Positions 50,885 through 60,964 of a DNA stretch of 64,000 bases are shown piece after piece. The position numbers and the translations under genes were made by a program. The notes below the pieces were generated by a model. The model was not told the DNA's origin, searched no databases, and worked only from the letters and a program-made list of their open reading frames with translations. Source of the DNA: Phytophthora colocasiae (taxonomy: Eukaryota; Oomycota; Peronosporomycetes; Peronosporales; Peronosporaceae); contig JAGKQI010000059.1 in assembly GCA_018806915.1 (NCBI GenBank), positions 1,550,001-1,614,000 on the forward strand, written 5' to 3'. The number at the start of each line of letters is the position of its first letter. The first letter of the stretch is position 1.

Positions 50885-51998
50885 ATGGAAGGCAATGACA
50901 TGCCTATCATCGAGCTCCCCGAGCACTACTCAGTCAACAGTGAGCGATTGGGGATGGCACTAGCGCATGTATCTGCTCAAACGAACCGTCTCACGGAGGT
51001 TCATGCAGCTCTAACGGCCCGCCAAGTAGAACAAGAGGCGCAGCAGATGAAGTATGTTGAGGAGCGTGTGGCAGAAGCTCGTCTCGAAGCTGAATCACGT
51101 ACCCAAGCTCTAGTATGTGCCATCAACAAGGCGTATGGGGATCCAACGGCTCTGGAACGGCGCGTTGACGACCGTATTCAGGGCCTCCTGGCAACGCTGC
51201 AGGAGTCGAGCCTCCAACAAGCACGGGCTCTAGCCGAAGCTCAGCTTGCTAGTCAAGATGCTGTTCACCGAGTACTGGAAGAGCAGATACGGGGAGAACT
51301 TTTAGTCGTTCAAGAGCAAGCAGCACTGAGGATTGAGAAGTCCGTTGAAGCAGCAATGAATAAGATGAGCAGCGGACACCAGCGAGTTCTTCAACAACAA
51401 TCTACAGCGGAATTGGAACGGCACCAATTGCACACTAGAATGAGCAATCTAGAGCAAAACTTTCCGCAAACTATTGATATCGCTGTAGCTAAGGCACAAA
51501 ACCTTGCTGTTTCTGAAAGCGATTCACGATTGACGAAGTTGCTGGCGGGTTTGGAGGACCGTGTTATACATCGGGTGGAATCAAACGTATTAAAGACCGT
51601 GAGTGGCATGATTGAGAAGTGGCAAAAGACGTTTCAGCAACAGAATTTAAAGTGGCAGATGGAACAAGAGAAGAAGTTCACCGATTATTTAGATGAACGG
51701 CTACGAGGAGCAATAGTGGTGGCAAAAAGCGGCAAGAGCTGAAGCAAATGATGTGATGAGGGAAACAACTGTCAAGCCGAGTCTGAGTGCCCCTAACAGC
51801 AATGCGATCGTCTCTGACAGTGCTACCCAAGCGCCAAATGTACTAGCTCGCGTTCGGATGCAGGCGCAAAAGGAAGTTGCAGACCGCGCTCGTGTTCGTG
51901 CTAAAGAGCTCAAAGCAGCGGCAGGCCACATCTCTCCTTTAAAACCGAAACCAAAACGATGTTTGCGTTCGAATGCTGCGGACATGAAAACAAAATGA
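50885..51998 (+). pseudogene. Coiled-coil protein gene with a late frameshift
   Basis: ATG 50885 (MEGNDMPIIELPEHYS) opens 285 codons ending at 51742. Almost all is heptad-rich and Gln/Glu/Ala-rich coiled coil (ARALAEAQLASQDAVHRVLE). Just before the stop, in GGCAAAAAGCGG at about 51720-51731, the alternative frame carries on the same type of sequence (AARAEANDVMRETTVKPSLS) to 51998, ending in a basic tail. A one-base change in the A run would make a single ~370-residue protein. Mutation or a base-calling error in the run are both possible. No family recognised. Confidence 0.55.
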
Positions 51999-52569
51999 GG
52001 AAAGGCAAAACGACAAGCGTAAATTGAAATTCAGCTTGTGTAACCGGAGTGTTAGCATTACTACATTCAGCAATGAACCGTCCATCGTTCTGGTATCACC
52101 AAGTTTAATGGAACTCATGATTTACTTACGAAGCCAATAAAAACTGTAAAAACTTCTCAACAGGATTCGGCTATCCAGCTACAGGCTCTTTTCGACGGTC
52201 CACTTTCACTCGTAACATCGATTTCGTTGCTGCTGCACCACCTGCACCGGTGGAAATCGAACGAATGGCTTGCGATTGTGGCTTTGACAATGTTTCAGCA
52301 ATGAAAAACTTGTTGACGACACATGAGCCGACTAAATCCATTCCCGTTAAGTCTTGGGATCTCTCATTGCGTTAATAATTTAATAGTGATCTACAAGAGC
52401 CGCAATTTGTCAAGTCAAGTCGATCTTCCAAAAGTGCTGCTACTAGTAGATCTAACCACTAGAGTACGTTTGCGAGAGGTGCTCTACGGATTGCTATGGT
52501 TGTCAAGTATGCTAAAAAGACAAAAAAGCAAAGAAGAATATCGCTTCCAACACGCATACGGCGACTAGT
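51999..52569. other. Region with one possible orphan exon
   Basis: At 52153-52372 a plus-strand frame reads GFGYPATGSFRRSTFTRNID and on to a stop after KSWDLSLR. It is preceded by ACTTCTCAACAG, which would serve as a 3' splice site. It might be the last exon of the frameshifted coiled-coil gene or a relic. The rest shows no coding character. Confidence 0.3.
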
Positions 52570-53385
52570 TTATTCATTTATCTTTGTCTCCTCATCATTC
52601 TCAACACTAGCTTGCGAAAATAAATCTTCAAGAACCCCAACATCGCTTTCAAATACGTCCTGGAGCTCTAACAAGGTGCTAGACGGGATATTCTCGCGTG
52701 CAACGTCCGGTTTGAGCTTAGTGCATTGCGTGATGTCGACGTACGAACGATTGCAATTAAGAAAAATAGACATATCGATGTTGTGCGGGGCAAGGGAGCT
52801 GCGTTGGGTCCGAACCATCTGCCCTGCTACACCGAAATCCCTTTCGAGTTGTGCTGAGGAAGACGGCACTGAGTAAATTACGCGCACAGCAAGTGGCAAA
52901 ATTCAATAGCTGCGTTCCTCCGACTGGCGACTCCAAAATTGTAAGACATCTTCGGGTGTGCCATTGTCCAGGGTTTGTAGCTGAGAATTGGTGTTTCTCC
53001 ACCGATCGAGCTCTTCTTCGATACGGTTAATAGAAGTCTCGGATGACATGGGAAGAGCATCATCATGCCGGCCCTCAATAGTTTCGTCCAAAAGTTCAGC
53101 GATTTCCTCCGAAAACAAGGCGGCCGGAGGTGGAACAGGTGCCGCAGTTGCAGTAGGTGGATCGGAAGGTTGTGTGTCAACAGCGGCCATAACCTTTCGC
53201 ATCTTATCGTAAATCATTTTACGAACGGTGGTGAAGTTTTGCCCCGCACGTTGTGCTGTGGATCCATTTTGAAGAGAACATTTCACGACAAGCTTTTTGA
53301 GCGCTTCTTCAGCTTTCTTGTAGTGCGGATGCAGTAAAAGCTGCATTTCAAACGCGTATGAGCACCCGTCCATGATGTCTTGATC
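52570..53385 (-). pseudogene. hAT transposase, C-terminal remnant
   Basis: The minus strand from 53385 encodes the end of a hAT transposase: DVLQFWSRQSEERSY, an in-frame TGA (52903-52905), then ILPLAVRVIYSVPSSSAQLE and RDFGVAGQMVRTQRSSLAPH. The latter is the family's C-terminal dimerisation signature (P-x-S-S-A-x-x-E-R). The N-terminal and catalytic parts are absent because the LTR of the next retrotransposon begins at 53386. Confidence 0.82.
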
Positions 53386-54082
53386 TGTGGTGGAGCGGAT
53401 CTGGCCAAAATCTGGTTGAGGCCGATCGCGATCGCCACTTGCGCCCAGACACCGACTAACGGAGGGGGTCCCCCGATGATCCGTGATCTTGTTGCGTGTA
53501 GTGTTCACCTTGTGTACCCGTCGGTAGGCGGGTTACGCTCTTCCAGGTAACTTCTGAAGATGTCTTGGGACGAGAAGAATGTCTTGGGTGACGAAGGGGT
53601 GATGAGATAGCGTGGGAATACTTCACTCTACCTCGGAGGGGTTGATCCGGGTCACAGGCGAATACTCGAGCCTTGATCCGGTCGCCTGATCTTCGATCTA
53701 GGTCTTCCAAGGGTCCAATGTTCGGGATCTGATCCCTTCCTTTACGATGCTTGCCGCTTCCTATAGCGGGGGTCTTGATAGGTTGAGAGTCGACGAGATC
53801 GTCAGGCCAAGCAGCCAATTCCTTCCGATCCGTAGTTCGCACGTAAAGGATAGATCACTAGATAGGGTAAAACTGGCCAATGTATTATCCAGGATTAACC
53901 TCTATGCTAGATCTCTTCTCCTTACCTTCTTGATGCCGGGGGGCCAATGTAATTCCCAGTTCCGGTCTTGAACGAAGGCACTTGTGATGTCCAGAGCAAA
54001 TTCGATTCTGTTTATGGTTATTCCTATGTCTACTAGCCCCATCCTCATCTGCTATCCTACGATTACCTGACATCCGGCTACA
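53386..54082 (-). repeat. 3' LTR of retrotransposon 2
   Basis: 697 bp from TGTGGTGGAG to GGCTACA, aligned with 12345-13036 but without tandem amplification. It interrupts the hAT remnant. The inner side (54083 on) is pyrimidine-rich on the plus strand (CTGCCCTTCC), fitting a polypurine tract on the element's sense strand. Confidence 0.8.
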
Positions 54083-54828
54083 CAGCTGCCCTTCCGATCT
54101 TCGATCTTGATCTCACCTAACCCCTGATCGCGATCTCGATCTGCCGATCTGGCGATCAGCCGATCTCGATCAACCATCTCGGTCATCGATCTTGGTCCAC
54201 CGTCTTGAACAATGATCCCGATCAGCAGCCTTCATACTTGATCTCGCGTGCCTGCGTCGTCGACATTCCAGGTCTTGAGCTTCCCAGACTTGATCACCAC
54301 TCCCCACGCGACTAACACTGCCATCAGGTCCCCTCGGCAGCATCTCACGGTTATGTTGTCACCGGCCCACCATAGATCACACCGATCCCGACCCTCTGCC
54401 GCCTTGATCTCCTTCTCATGCGACCTCAGGCAAGGCGCCCTTTTCTCCTCCGACCCTGAGCCGCCACGCGGGACCGCACGACGGGTTCTCCAATCACTTA
54501 GTCTCACTTGACCAAGACGCCATCCATTCATCGCTGGCGAGATCCAGACGAACATCGATCTGGATCCATTCGTCAGCCATCGTTCGCGCAATCTGGGGTC
54601 ATCAACTGACATCTTGCTTCGCCAGAGGCCCCTGTCGCTTGATCCGACTCTCTTAGGGCCTGACGTTGCCTTTTCTCGGATTTCTTATTCGCGCTTCACC
54701 ACATCCGCCCCCAGCCTGCAAGTTGGTCCGTCTCGGTCCACTTCAGGTCTCATTCTCCAATCTTCAGCCCAAGGCACAAGTCACCCCGACAACACTTCGA
54801 CCACCACCAACGGATCCTTCCAGTCTCC
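54083..54828. other. Leader between the 3' LTR and the antisense gene
   Basis: Non-coding, GATC-dense sequence (many GATCTCGATC-like words between 54090 and 54250). Its distal part matches 13415-13690 of the truncated copy. Open frames on either strand here lack coding character. It presumably holds the promoter and 5' leader of the plus-strand gene that follows. Confidence 0.55.
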
Positions 54829-57411
54829 ATGAGCCAGCAAGGAAGTGATCCCGGGAGCGATTATTTGCCTACACCTCCCGATTCCCAAGATCCCCGACGG
54901 TCCGCCATCTCCCCATTCCGACATCTCGCGACGTTCGTCGGGTCCGGCTCCAGACCACGCACGCCCGCTCTCATCCGATGAGGCTGGGCCGATGCCGGGC
55001 AGTCCAGGGTGGGATCGCCTGGTGCGCGAACGTGATCAACTAAGTCGTGAAGCCATGGAACTTCGGGCGCATGTCGACGCCATGGAGCGGTTCCGGGCAG
55101 ACCAGCAGGGCGAGATTGCGCGTCTGGAGCGCGAGATCGCTGATCTCGCGGAGGAAGCCTCTGATCTCGATGGATTGCGTATGCAGGTTCACCAGCTCCG
55201 ATCGGAACGCGACGAGTTCGCGCGGCGTCTCAACTCTGCCCAGGCAAACCTAGATCGAGCTACAGAGGACAGGGATCGTCTGACCGAAGAGGTGGAACAA
55301 GCCACCAACGAGATCCAGGATCTCCAGGCGGAAGCCCGGATCCATGCTTGCGATCTGGCTGAGGCGAAGCAAGACTCCATCACTGCCAAGGCCAGCTACA
55401 ACCGGATCTCGGCTGATCTTGCACATCACCAACTGGATTCCAGCCCCACGCCTTCGACAGGGGCTCCCACCCGATTGGCCCTGGCTGAGCGAGATCGAGC
55501 CTTGGCGGACTCCGCCCGAGCGATCGCTTCCCTGACCAGTATCGCTGGTGAACGTGACCTAGCCACCGATCAACTCGCCCACGCTAACACCGAACTGAAC
55601 CGAGTCACTTCGGAGCGGGATCGCCTACTCGTGGAACGAGACCAAGCGTTCGCAGATCGTGACAGAGCACAGGCGGATCTCAGCGCCGAGCGACAACGAT
55701 CCACTCGTCTAGGTGCGCATATAGTCTAGATCCCCTCCACCTGACCATGATCACTCATATTCTGTTTGTCGTAGAGGATGATCTGATCGGTACCCATGCC
55801 GAAGTGCAGGAGTTAGAAGCGAGTCTTCAGGCATTGCAGGAGAACTACGATCAGGCAGAAGGTGACGTAATGGCGACCACCAACGTCCTGACCGAAATGG
55901 TGTCTCGGCTCCGCGCTGCTCAAGATGAACGGGGGGTCAAACGTGCTCTCAGTCCGCCCCCATCTCCTGCTACATCGCCCCCGCACAAGACCTCGCGGAC
56001 GGAGCCTCCCCGACCGATCACGACGCGGCCCCACCTGATGTTCCCGCTGGAGACCAACCCGGTGGCCAGGCCCAGGCGACCGAGCTCGAAGAAAAGCACG
56101 AGGAAAGCCCAGACCCCTTCGATCTGGGTCCTGAACCCGCGATCCCGACTGGGCCGGATGCGGAGGAAGCAGATCGCACCCAGGCCACCTCGCAAGTGAC
56201 CGTGGAAGCACCTTCCCTGAAGAAGGGTGGCTCGGATCGGTCCAAACGTAAACCCGATCCAGAGCATGACGATGACGCGGAGGGTTCTGGCGCTGGATCC
56301 GACGACGCTCTTCGGGCTACGATACTCCGATCGCTGTCGTGGCACCGCCGGCATGAAAATCCTCCTCCAGCATCCGGTGATCAAGGGGGGCCTGCTCCAT
56401 CGACGCCTCCGGCGCAGCCGACACCTCCGGGCGGCAGTTCCCCACAGACTCCGATCACTTCTCCTCAGGGGTCCCCGAGGGGTAGTCCAGCTGGCGGGAG
56501 CCCTCCCGGTGGGGATCTCCGGTGGCGGCTCTCCCGGCGGCTCGCCACGCCCCCAGCTGCACCCTCCCCTGTTCGCGATCAGCTCGTCTATTCCCGGGTA
56601 TGCGAACGTCCGGCAGTTTGCGGCTGGTGATGTCTTCCCGTGGGATCCGATGTTCGTCGGAACTTTGGCGATCGTCGGTATGATCCTCTCCACATTGTCC
56701 AAGAGGCTGCTGCTACCTCCCGGATTCCTCTACCCCGCGAGATCACCGGCTAATCGCCCTTCCCGAGCCGGGGTCGGTTGGTTGGCTAGCCTGATCACTG
56801 GGCCCAACGTGCAGGCCCTACTTGCTACCCGACCTTGGGAGGTGCTCCGCAACCGACCGGCCCCCCTCACCTTCGATCTCGGTCTACATCGTCGTGCTGG
56901 AACCATGCTGGGGCAGATCGCGGATGCCTACGCCGCCTTCAAGTCAGATCACCTGCAGGCCTACTGGGAATCGACCCATTATCTCGAGATCGCGAAGGCG
57001 ATGTATGAAGCTGATCCTGATCTCCGTCGGTATTACCTCGAGCGTCGGCAACGGCGTAGCCGTACCGGAGAACGTTGGCGGCTGCTGTTGGGACGATTCC
57101 TGCCCATGATGAGGGCGATGTGGGCGGACATCGATCTTCTGCTCGATCCCTACTTCCTGCACTTCCCTACTATCCGTGATCGGGTATACTGGTACCCCGG
57201 ATCGGCCTCCTGAATGGCTAACCTGGCCCAGCCGACTCTGAACCGACCGGAGCCCACCGATCTGATCTCTGCGTTGGCAGAATGCGATCAGGAGGACCCT
57301 TGGCGCAACCATTACCGCGATCGGCCGGCAGATCACCCGTCCCGGCAGATCCCACGGCTCGAAAACAAGTTTAACCCGCCTGCTCCACCTACACCTCCTG
57401 GGACTCCCTGA
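54829..57411 (+). pseudogene. Antisense coiled-coil gene of retrotransposon 2, spliced, with frameshifts
   Basis: On the strand opposite to pol. ATG 54829 starts MSQQGSDPGSDYLPTPPDSQ, and a shift near 54950 leads into a long coiled coil (DQLSREAMELRAHVDAMERF and on to 55712). A 62 nt GT-AG intron (55713-55774) follows; splicing joins L to EDDLIGTHAEVQELE in frame. Next come a Pro/Ser/acidic region with frame changes near 56030 and 56500, and a compact C-terminal domain (VRQFAAGDVFPWDPMFVG, TMLGQIADAYAAFKSDHL, RFLPMMRAMWADIDLLLDPY). A TGA at 57211-57213 is followed in frame by 65 more codons. I recognise no family. The intron and the ordered C-terminus argue for a genuine protein in intact copies. 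Confidence 0.65.
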
Positions 57412-57765
57412 TCCCGCGATCTCGACCAGTCCGGAGGTGATCAGCTGAGCCTGGAGTCGGTCAGCACGCTTACATATTCTCTATCACGATCCGGTACTTC
57501 GCCACGCGATCCTGACTCCAGCCTAGCCTCTTTTCAATTCCACGTAATCTTTCCAGCTTCAAAAACCAGCGTTCTTCTCCATACTTACTCCACAGTTTCG
57601 ATCCCACTTAGCATCTTCGAAATCTCCACACCTTCCATCCAATCACTCCGGTTTCACATGCATATACAAGAAAAATATAAAATCTCCACATCCGATCCAG
57701 ATAGACATCCAGATCAGCATCCGCGATCTCGGCGTTGTGACCCGGTCACGTCGCCTTCTCTGCGT
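57412..57765. other. Convergent 3' gap between the antisense gene and pol
   Basis: 354 bp without a gene. Both transcription units of the element end into it, so it should hold both poly(A) regions (ACAAGAAAAATATAAAATC near 57667 is AT-rich). The sense-strand frame of the chromodomain stops at 57766. Confidence 0.5.
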
Positions 57766-59037
57766 CTACACCTCTTCGTGCGACTGCATCACGCCAAACC
57801 GATTTCGGTTAGCATGATCACGTAGGAACGCGCTCAGTATGGCTCCACAGTTAAGATCAGCTTCGTCGACCCAAGTTGGGTCATCATAACCGACCCAGTG
57901 CACCAGGAATTCACGATAGATCCGGCCGTAGCGAGTCCGTTCCCACTTCGCATGTCCGAGATCCGTTCGACCTCGTACTCGTCGGCATCCAGATCTGGGA
58001 CCCAACTGTCCTCCGGAAGGAGGATCTCATCGAAATCTAGCCGATCTGCTTCATCCACAGTCAACTCGACCCGCGGTCGATCCGGAAAATTCCGCACCAG
58101 CTTTAGCTTAGAAACATGGACCACTGGAAAGATATGGTAATCAGATCCCGCGATCTCCAGCTTGATCGTGAATTCGTTGAGCTTCTCTGCAACACGGAAC
58201 GGGCCGTGCCAAAGGTGAGCGAGTTTACGTGCATACCCTTCCTTCACACGATCTAGGTATAGCCAAACTCGTGATCCAGCTTCGATCTGATGCGGATCGA
58301 CATCCTCATTGTGCCGATCGGCTCGATCTGCAATCGCCTCTCGTAGTCTAGCGTTGACCTGCTCTCGCGACTGCTGGTAGTATCTCTGAACCCGATACCT
58401 CCACCGTCTTGGATCGCGATCGTGGCGTCTGGTCGATCCGATCGGGATCGTTGCCTCCAACGTCGATCTCGGATCCCATCCATGTACCAGGTAATGAGGG
58501 GTATCTCCCCGAACCCGATCGTGAGCCGTATTAATGGCGAACGTCAGTCTCTCCGCGTATTCATCCCAGTCCTTCTGATCGAGATCTTGAACATACATCT
58601 TGATCGCCCTAGTCGCCGTTTGCACCATCCGTTCCGCAGTCCCGTTGGCTTGCGGCCGGTAGGCCATCGTCGCCCGTTGTCGCTGCCCCAGGATCTTATT
58701 GAACGATCTGAAGAAGTCGGACATGAAACCCGGTTCTCGATCGTGCCTGATCATCTCGCTAGCACCAAATCTGCGGAACACGCATTCTTCATAAGATTCC
58801 GCGACGGTCTGGGCCGATCGGGAGGAACTGGCCTTTGCGATCACATATCCCGTGAACAGATCGACCCAGATCAGTAGTTCGGTGTTGCCTTTGTTGGATC
58901 TGGGCAGAGAAGGTATGTGATCCATTGCTATGATCTGGAATGGGTATGTCGCCTGCAGATTCCCCGGCGACTCGCCCCGGATCGTGGGTCTCCTTCCCGG
59001 TCTCACAATCTACACACTCGCCTACGTATCGCTGCAC
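57766..59037 (-). pseudogene. Integrase core and chromodomain of retrotransposon 2
   Basis: The D,D,E catalytic residues are visible in FQIIAMDHIPSLP, IRHDREPGFMS and ANGTAERM. The zinc-binding Cys pair (YVGECVDCE) lies just upstream in another frame. The C-terminal region has RVWLYLDRVKEGYARKLAHL and FRVAEKLNEFTIKL. The chromodomain starts as DEYEVERISDMR in one frame and finishes as REFLVHWVGYDDPTWVDEAD in the next, after a frameshift near 57950. Chromodomains direct chromovirus integration toward modified histones. The frame breaks near 59005 and 57950 inactivate this copy. Confidence 0.85.
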
Positions 59038-60152
59038 GCTCCGATATAATCCCTCCAGTGGAAATGATCTCGGATCCGCTGATAAGTGCGTCCGATCCCC
59101 TGATGTCCTCCTTCCAGAGTCGTATGATAGTGGTGGAGGACATCCTGCTGTAGCGTTTCTGGAACTACAAGTCTCATCAGGCGATCGCGATCACCTCTTG
59201 ATCTCGGCCCTGGTGGGCAGTAAAACAACAGATCTTGTTCATCTACCTCGTACTCGGAGGCGATCTTGGCGTAGGATCCGGATTCGGCTCGAGTAAGATC
59301 CGCGATCTGCCCAGCCAGGTACTTCTTTAGTCCTGCGATCCAGACCTCCTCGTCCTGGGCTCGCCTGATCCGATCAACCCGCATCTCCCGGATCAGTTCC
59401 TCTCGCAAGCCAGCGGCGCCAGGTCGCGCTCGGGCTGCACGCGTGGCTACTGCCGACACTTGCACAGATCGATCTTCAACTCGAGGGATCAACACCTCAT
59501 TAAGCCGATTCAGGGTGATCAGATCGCATCGATCTGTCTCATCGTGGACTTCGATCCCGCTTCCTCGCTGCAGCGCGGCACTCGCCAAGCTATCTGCGCT
59601 CCCATTCCAGTCTCTCTTCACATGGACCAGCTCGTGATCTCCCCAATTCCGCAAGTGATCTAGCACCTTCTGTTTCAGTTGCGTCAATCCTGGCGCCTTG
59701 CAGTCGATCTCGCCCCGGACTTGTCGGATTACCAGATTCGAATCGCCACAAACGACCAAACGGCGGCGTTCTAACTGTGCGATCATGCCAAGACCTAGCA
59801 AGAGTCCACGGTATTCCGCTTCATTGACAGTGAGGCTTTCAGCATAATCCGATCTAGCCTTGATCACCTTCCACTCTGGTAAACTCCACACGATCGCGCT
59901 GAAAGCGCCTCCTCCTCGTTTCACGCGTGCCGATCCGTCGAAACTTATAACCCACAACTCCTCATCTGGGTCTACAGTGGGGATCGGCATCTGGATCCGA
60001 CGTTTTGGCTCCTTTCGCGGCGCGATCGCGATCAGAGCTTCGTCGATCTCCGATCGGGGCGTTATGTTAGCTGCGATCGCCCCCAGTATTTCATCCCCCC
60101 CTTCGTACACTTCGTGATCTCGAGTGTCCACGGGGACAGAAGAGTAGACCAT
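59022..60152 (-). CDS. Second (archaeal-type) RNase H and integrase zinc-finger region of retrotransposon 2
   Basis: The 376-codon frame carries an additional RNase H with all four catalytic acids in place: VISFDGSARVKRGGGAF (D), NEAEYRGLLLGL (E), VVCGDSNLVIRQVRGE (D) and WNGSADSLASAAL (D). After it comes the start of the integrase zinc finger (HHYHTTLEGGHQGIGRTYQR). RNase H removes the RNA strand during reverse transcription. This domain probably does the work because the upstream canonical RNase H has lost key residues. The frame overlaps the previous one at a run of seven G near 60095. Confidence 0.88.
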   Translation of the reverse strand: MVYSSVPVDTRDHEVYEGGDEILGAIAANITPRSEIDEALIAIAPRKEPKRRIQMPIPTVDPDEELWVISFDGSARVKRGGGAFSAIVWSLPEWKVIKARSDYAESLTVNEAEYRGLLLGLGMIAQLERRRLVVCGDSNLVIRQVRGEIDCKAPGLTQLKQKVLDHLRNWGDHELVHVKRDWNGSADSLASAALQRGSGIEVHDETDRCDLITLNRLNEVLIPRVEDRSVQVSAVATRAARARPGAAGLREELIREMRVDRIRRAQDEEVWIAGLKKYLAGQIADLTRAESGSYAKIASEYEVDEQDLLFYCPPGPRSRGDRDRLMRLVVPETLQQDVLHHYHTTLEGGHQGIGRTYQRIRDHFHWRDYIGACSDT

Positions 60153-60945
60153 TGTCCCAGACGTCCTTGGAGGCCGGCAGACTTGAACAGCCAGGCAAGC
60201 GTCGAGTGTCGGGTTAGGACCTTGATCCGACGTCCCACCAACAAGGTGTAGTGTAGATCCAAGATCCGAAGTAGAGCTAACACCTCCTTTTCGGCAACAT
60301 TATAATTCAGCTCGTTGGTCTTCAAGGTTCGGCTGGCAAACGCGACCGGGTGGTAGATCTGGTCGTGTTCCTGCATTAGTGCGGCGGAAATCGCCCAGTC
60401 ACTAGCGTACGCGATCACCACGGGTAACTCGAAGTGGCGAAGGATCGGGGTCGACGCGATCTTGGTCTTCAAGGCTGTAAACGCCCTGTATGCCCTACCC
60501 CACCTCTCGTCACCAGTCTTTAGGCCCAGGTTGGTTCCGATCTCGCTTGAACAGGGTGAAGACATCGCCCCAAGTCAGGATCCGTTGTACTATCGCTTTG
60601 AGTCGGGATATCTAGCGATCTATCCCGATCCGACTTAAGCGCGACGGGATCTTGAGTGATCAGGTCCATGCTATCCATGATCTTTCGTAGATCTGGTCGC
60701 TTCTTCAGTTCTGCGAACTCCACCTCACGTAGTTCATATAGGACCGATGCATAGATCGCATAATCCTCGATGAACCGACTATAGTAATTCAAACTTCCAA
60801 GGAACGATTGCATGGATCGGAGTGATCCAGGGAATGGTAGATCCGTCAGAGACTTCAGGTCCTTCGGGTTTGCCTCCAATCCATCGATCGACACTTTGTG
60901 TCCGAGATATTCCACCTTATCCATGCCCCAGAAGCTCTTTGCCAC
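60062..60945 (-). pseudogene. RT thumb/connection and degenerate RNase H of retrotransposon 2
   Basis: Two overlapping frames (60945-60520 and 60565-60062) continue RT (VAKSFWGMDKVEYLGHKVSI, MQSFLGSLNYYSRFIEDYA) into the canonical Ty3 RNase H. In the latter the first catalytic Asp is replaced (VIAYASDWAISAALMQ where retrotransposon 1 has VVTDAS), and the TDH motif reads TRH (VLTRHSTLAWLF). The Glu in NYNVAEKEVLALL remains. The frame changes near 60965 and 60540 are mutations of this copy. Confidence 0.8.
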
Positions 60946-60964
60946 ACTGATCGAGAGATTCCAC

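Noticed and set aside
54232..54612. 126-codon minus-strand frame in the leader of the antisense gene
   Set aside because: It has the pol orientation but no retroelement motif, and composition follows the GATC-rich leader.
55920..56702. 260-codon minus-strand frame opposite the antisense gene
   Set aside because: It has the pol orientation but no pol motif, and it mirrors the Pro/Ser/Gly-rich part of the plus-strand gene.
53386..57411. The antisense gene as an unrelated host gene that the element landed beside
   Set aside because: It lies inside the element, between the chromodomain end and the 3' LTR. Its leader is shared with the truncated copy at 13 kb.
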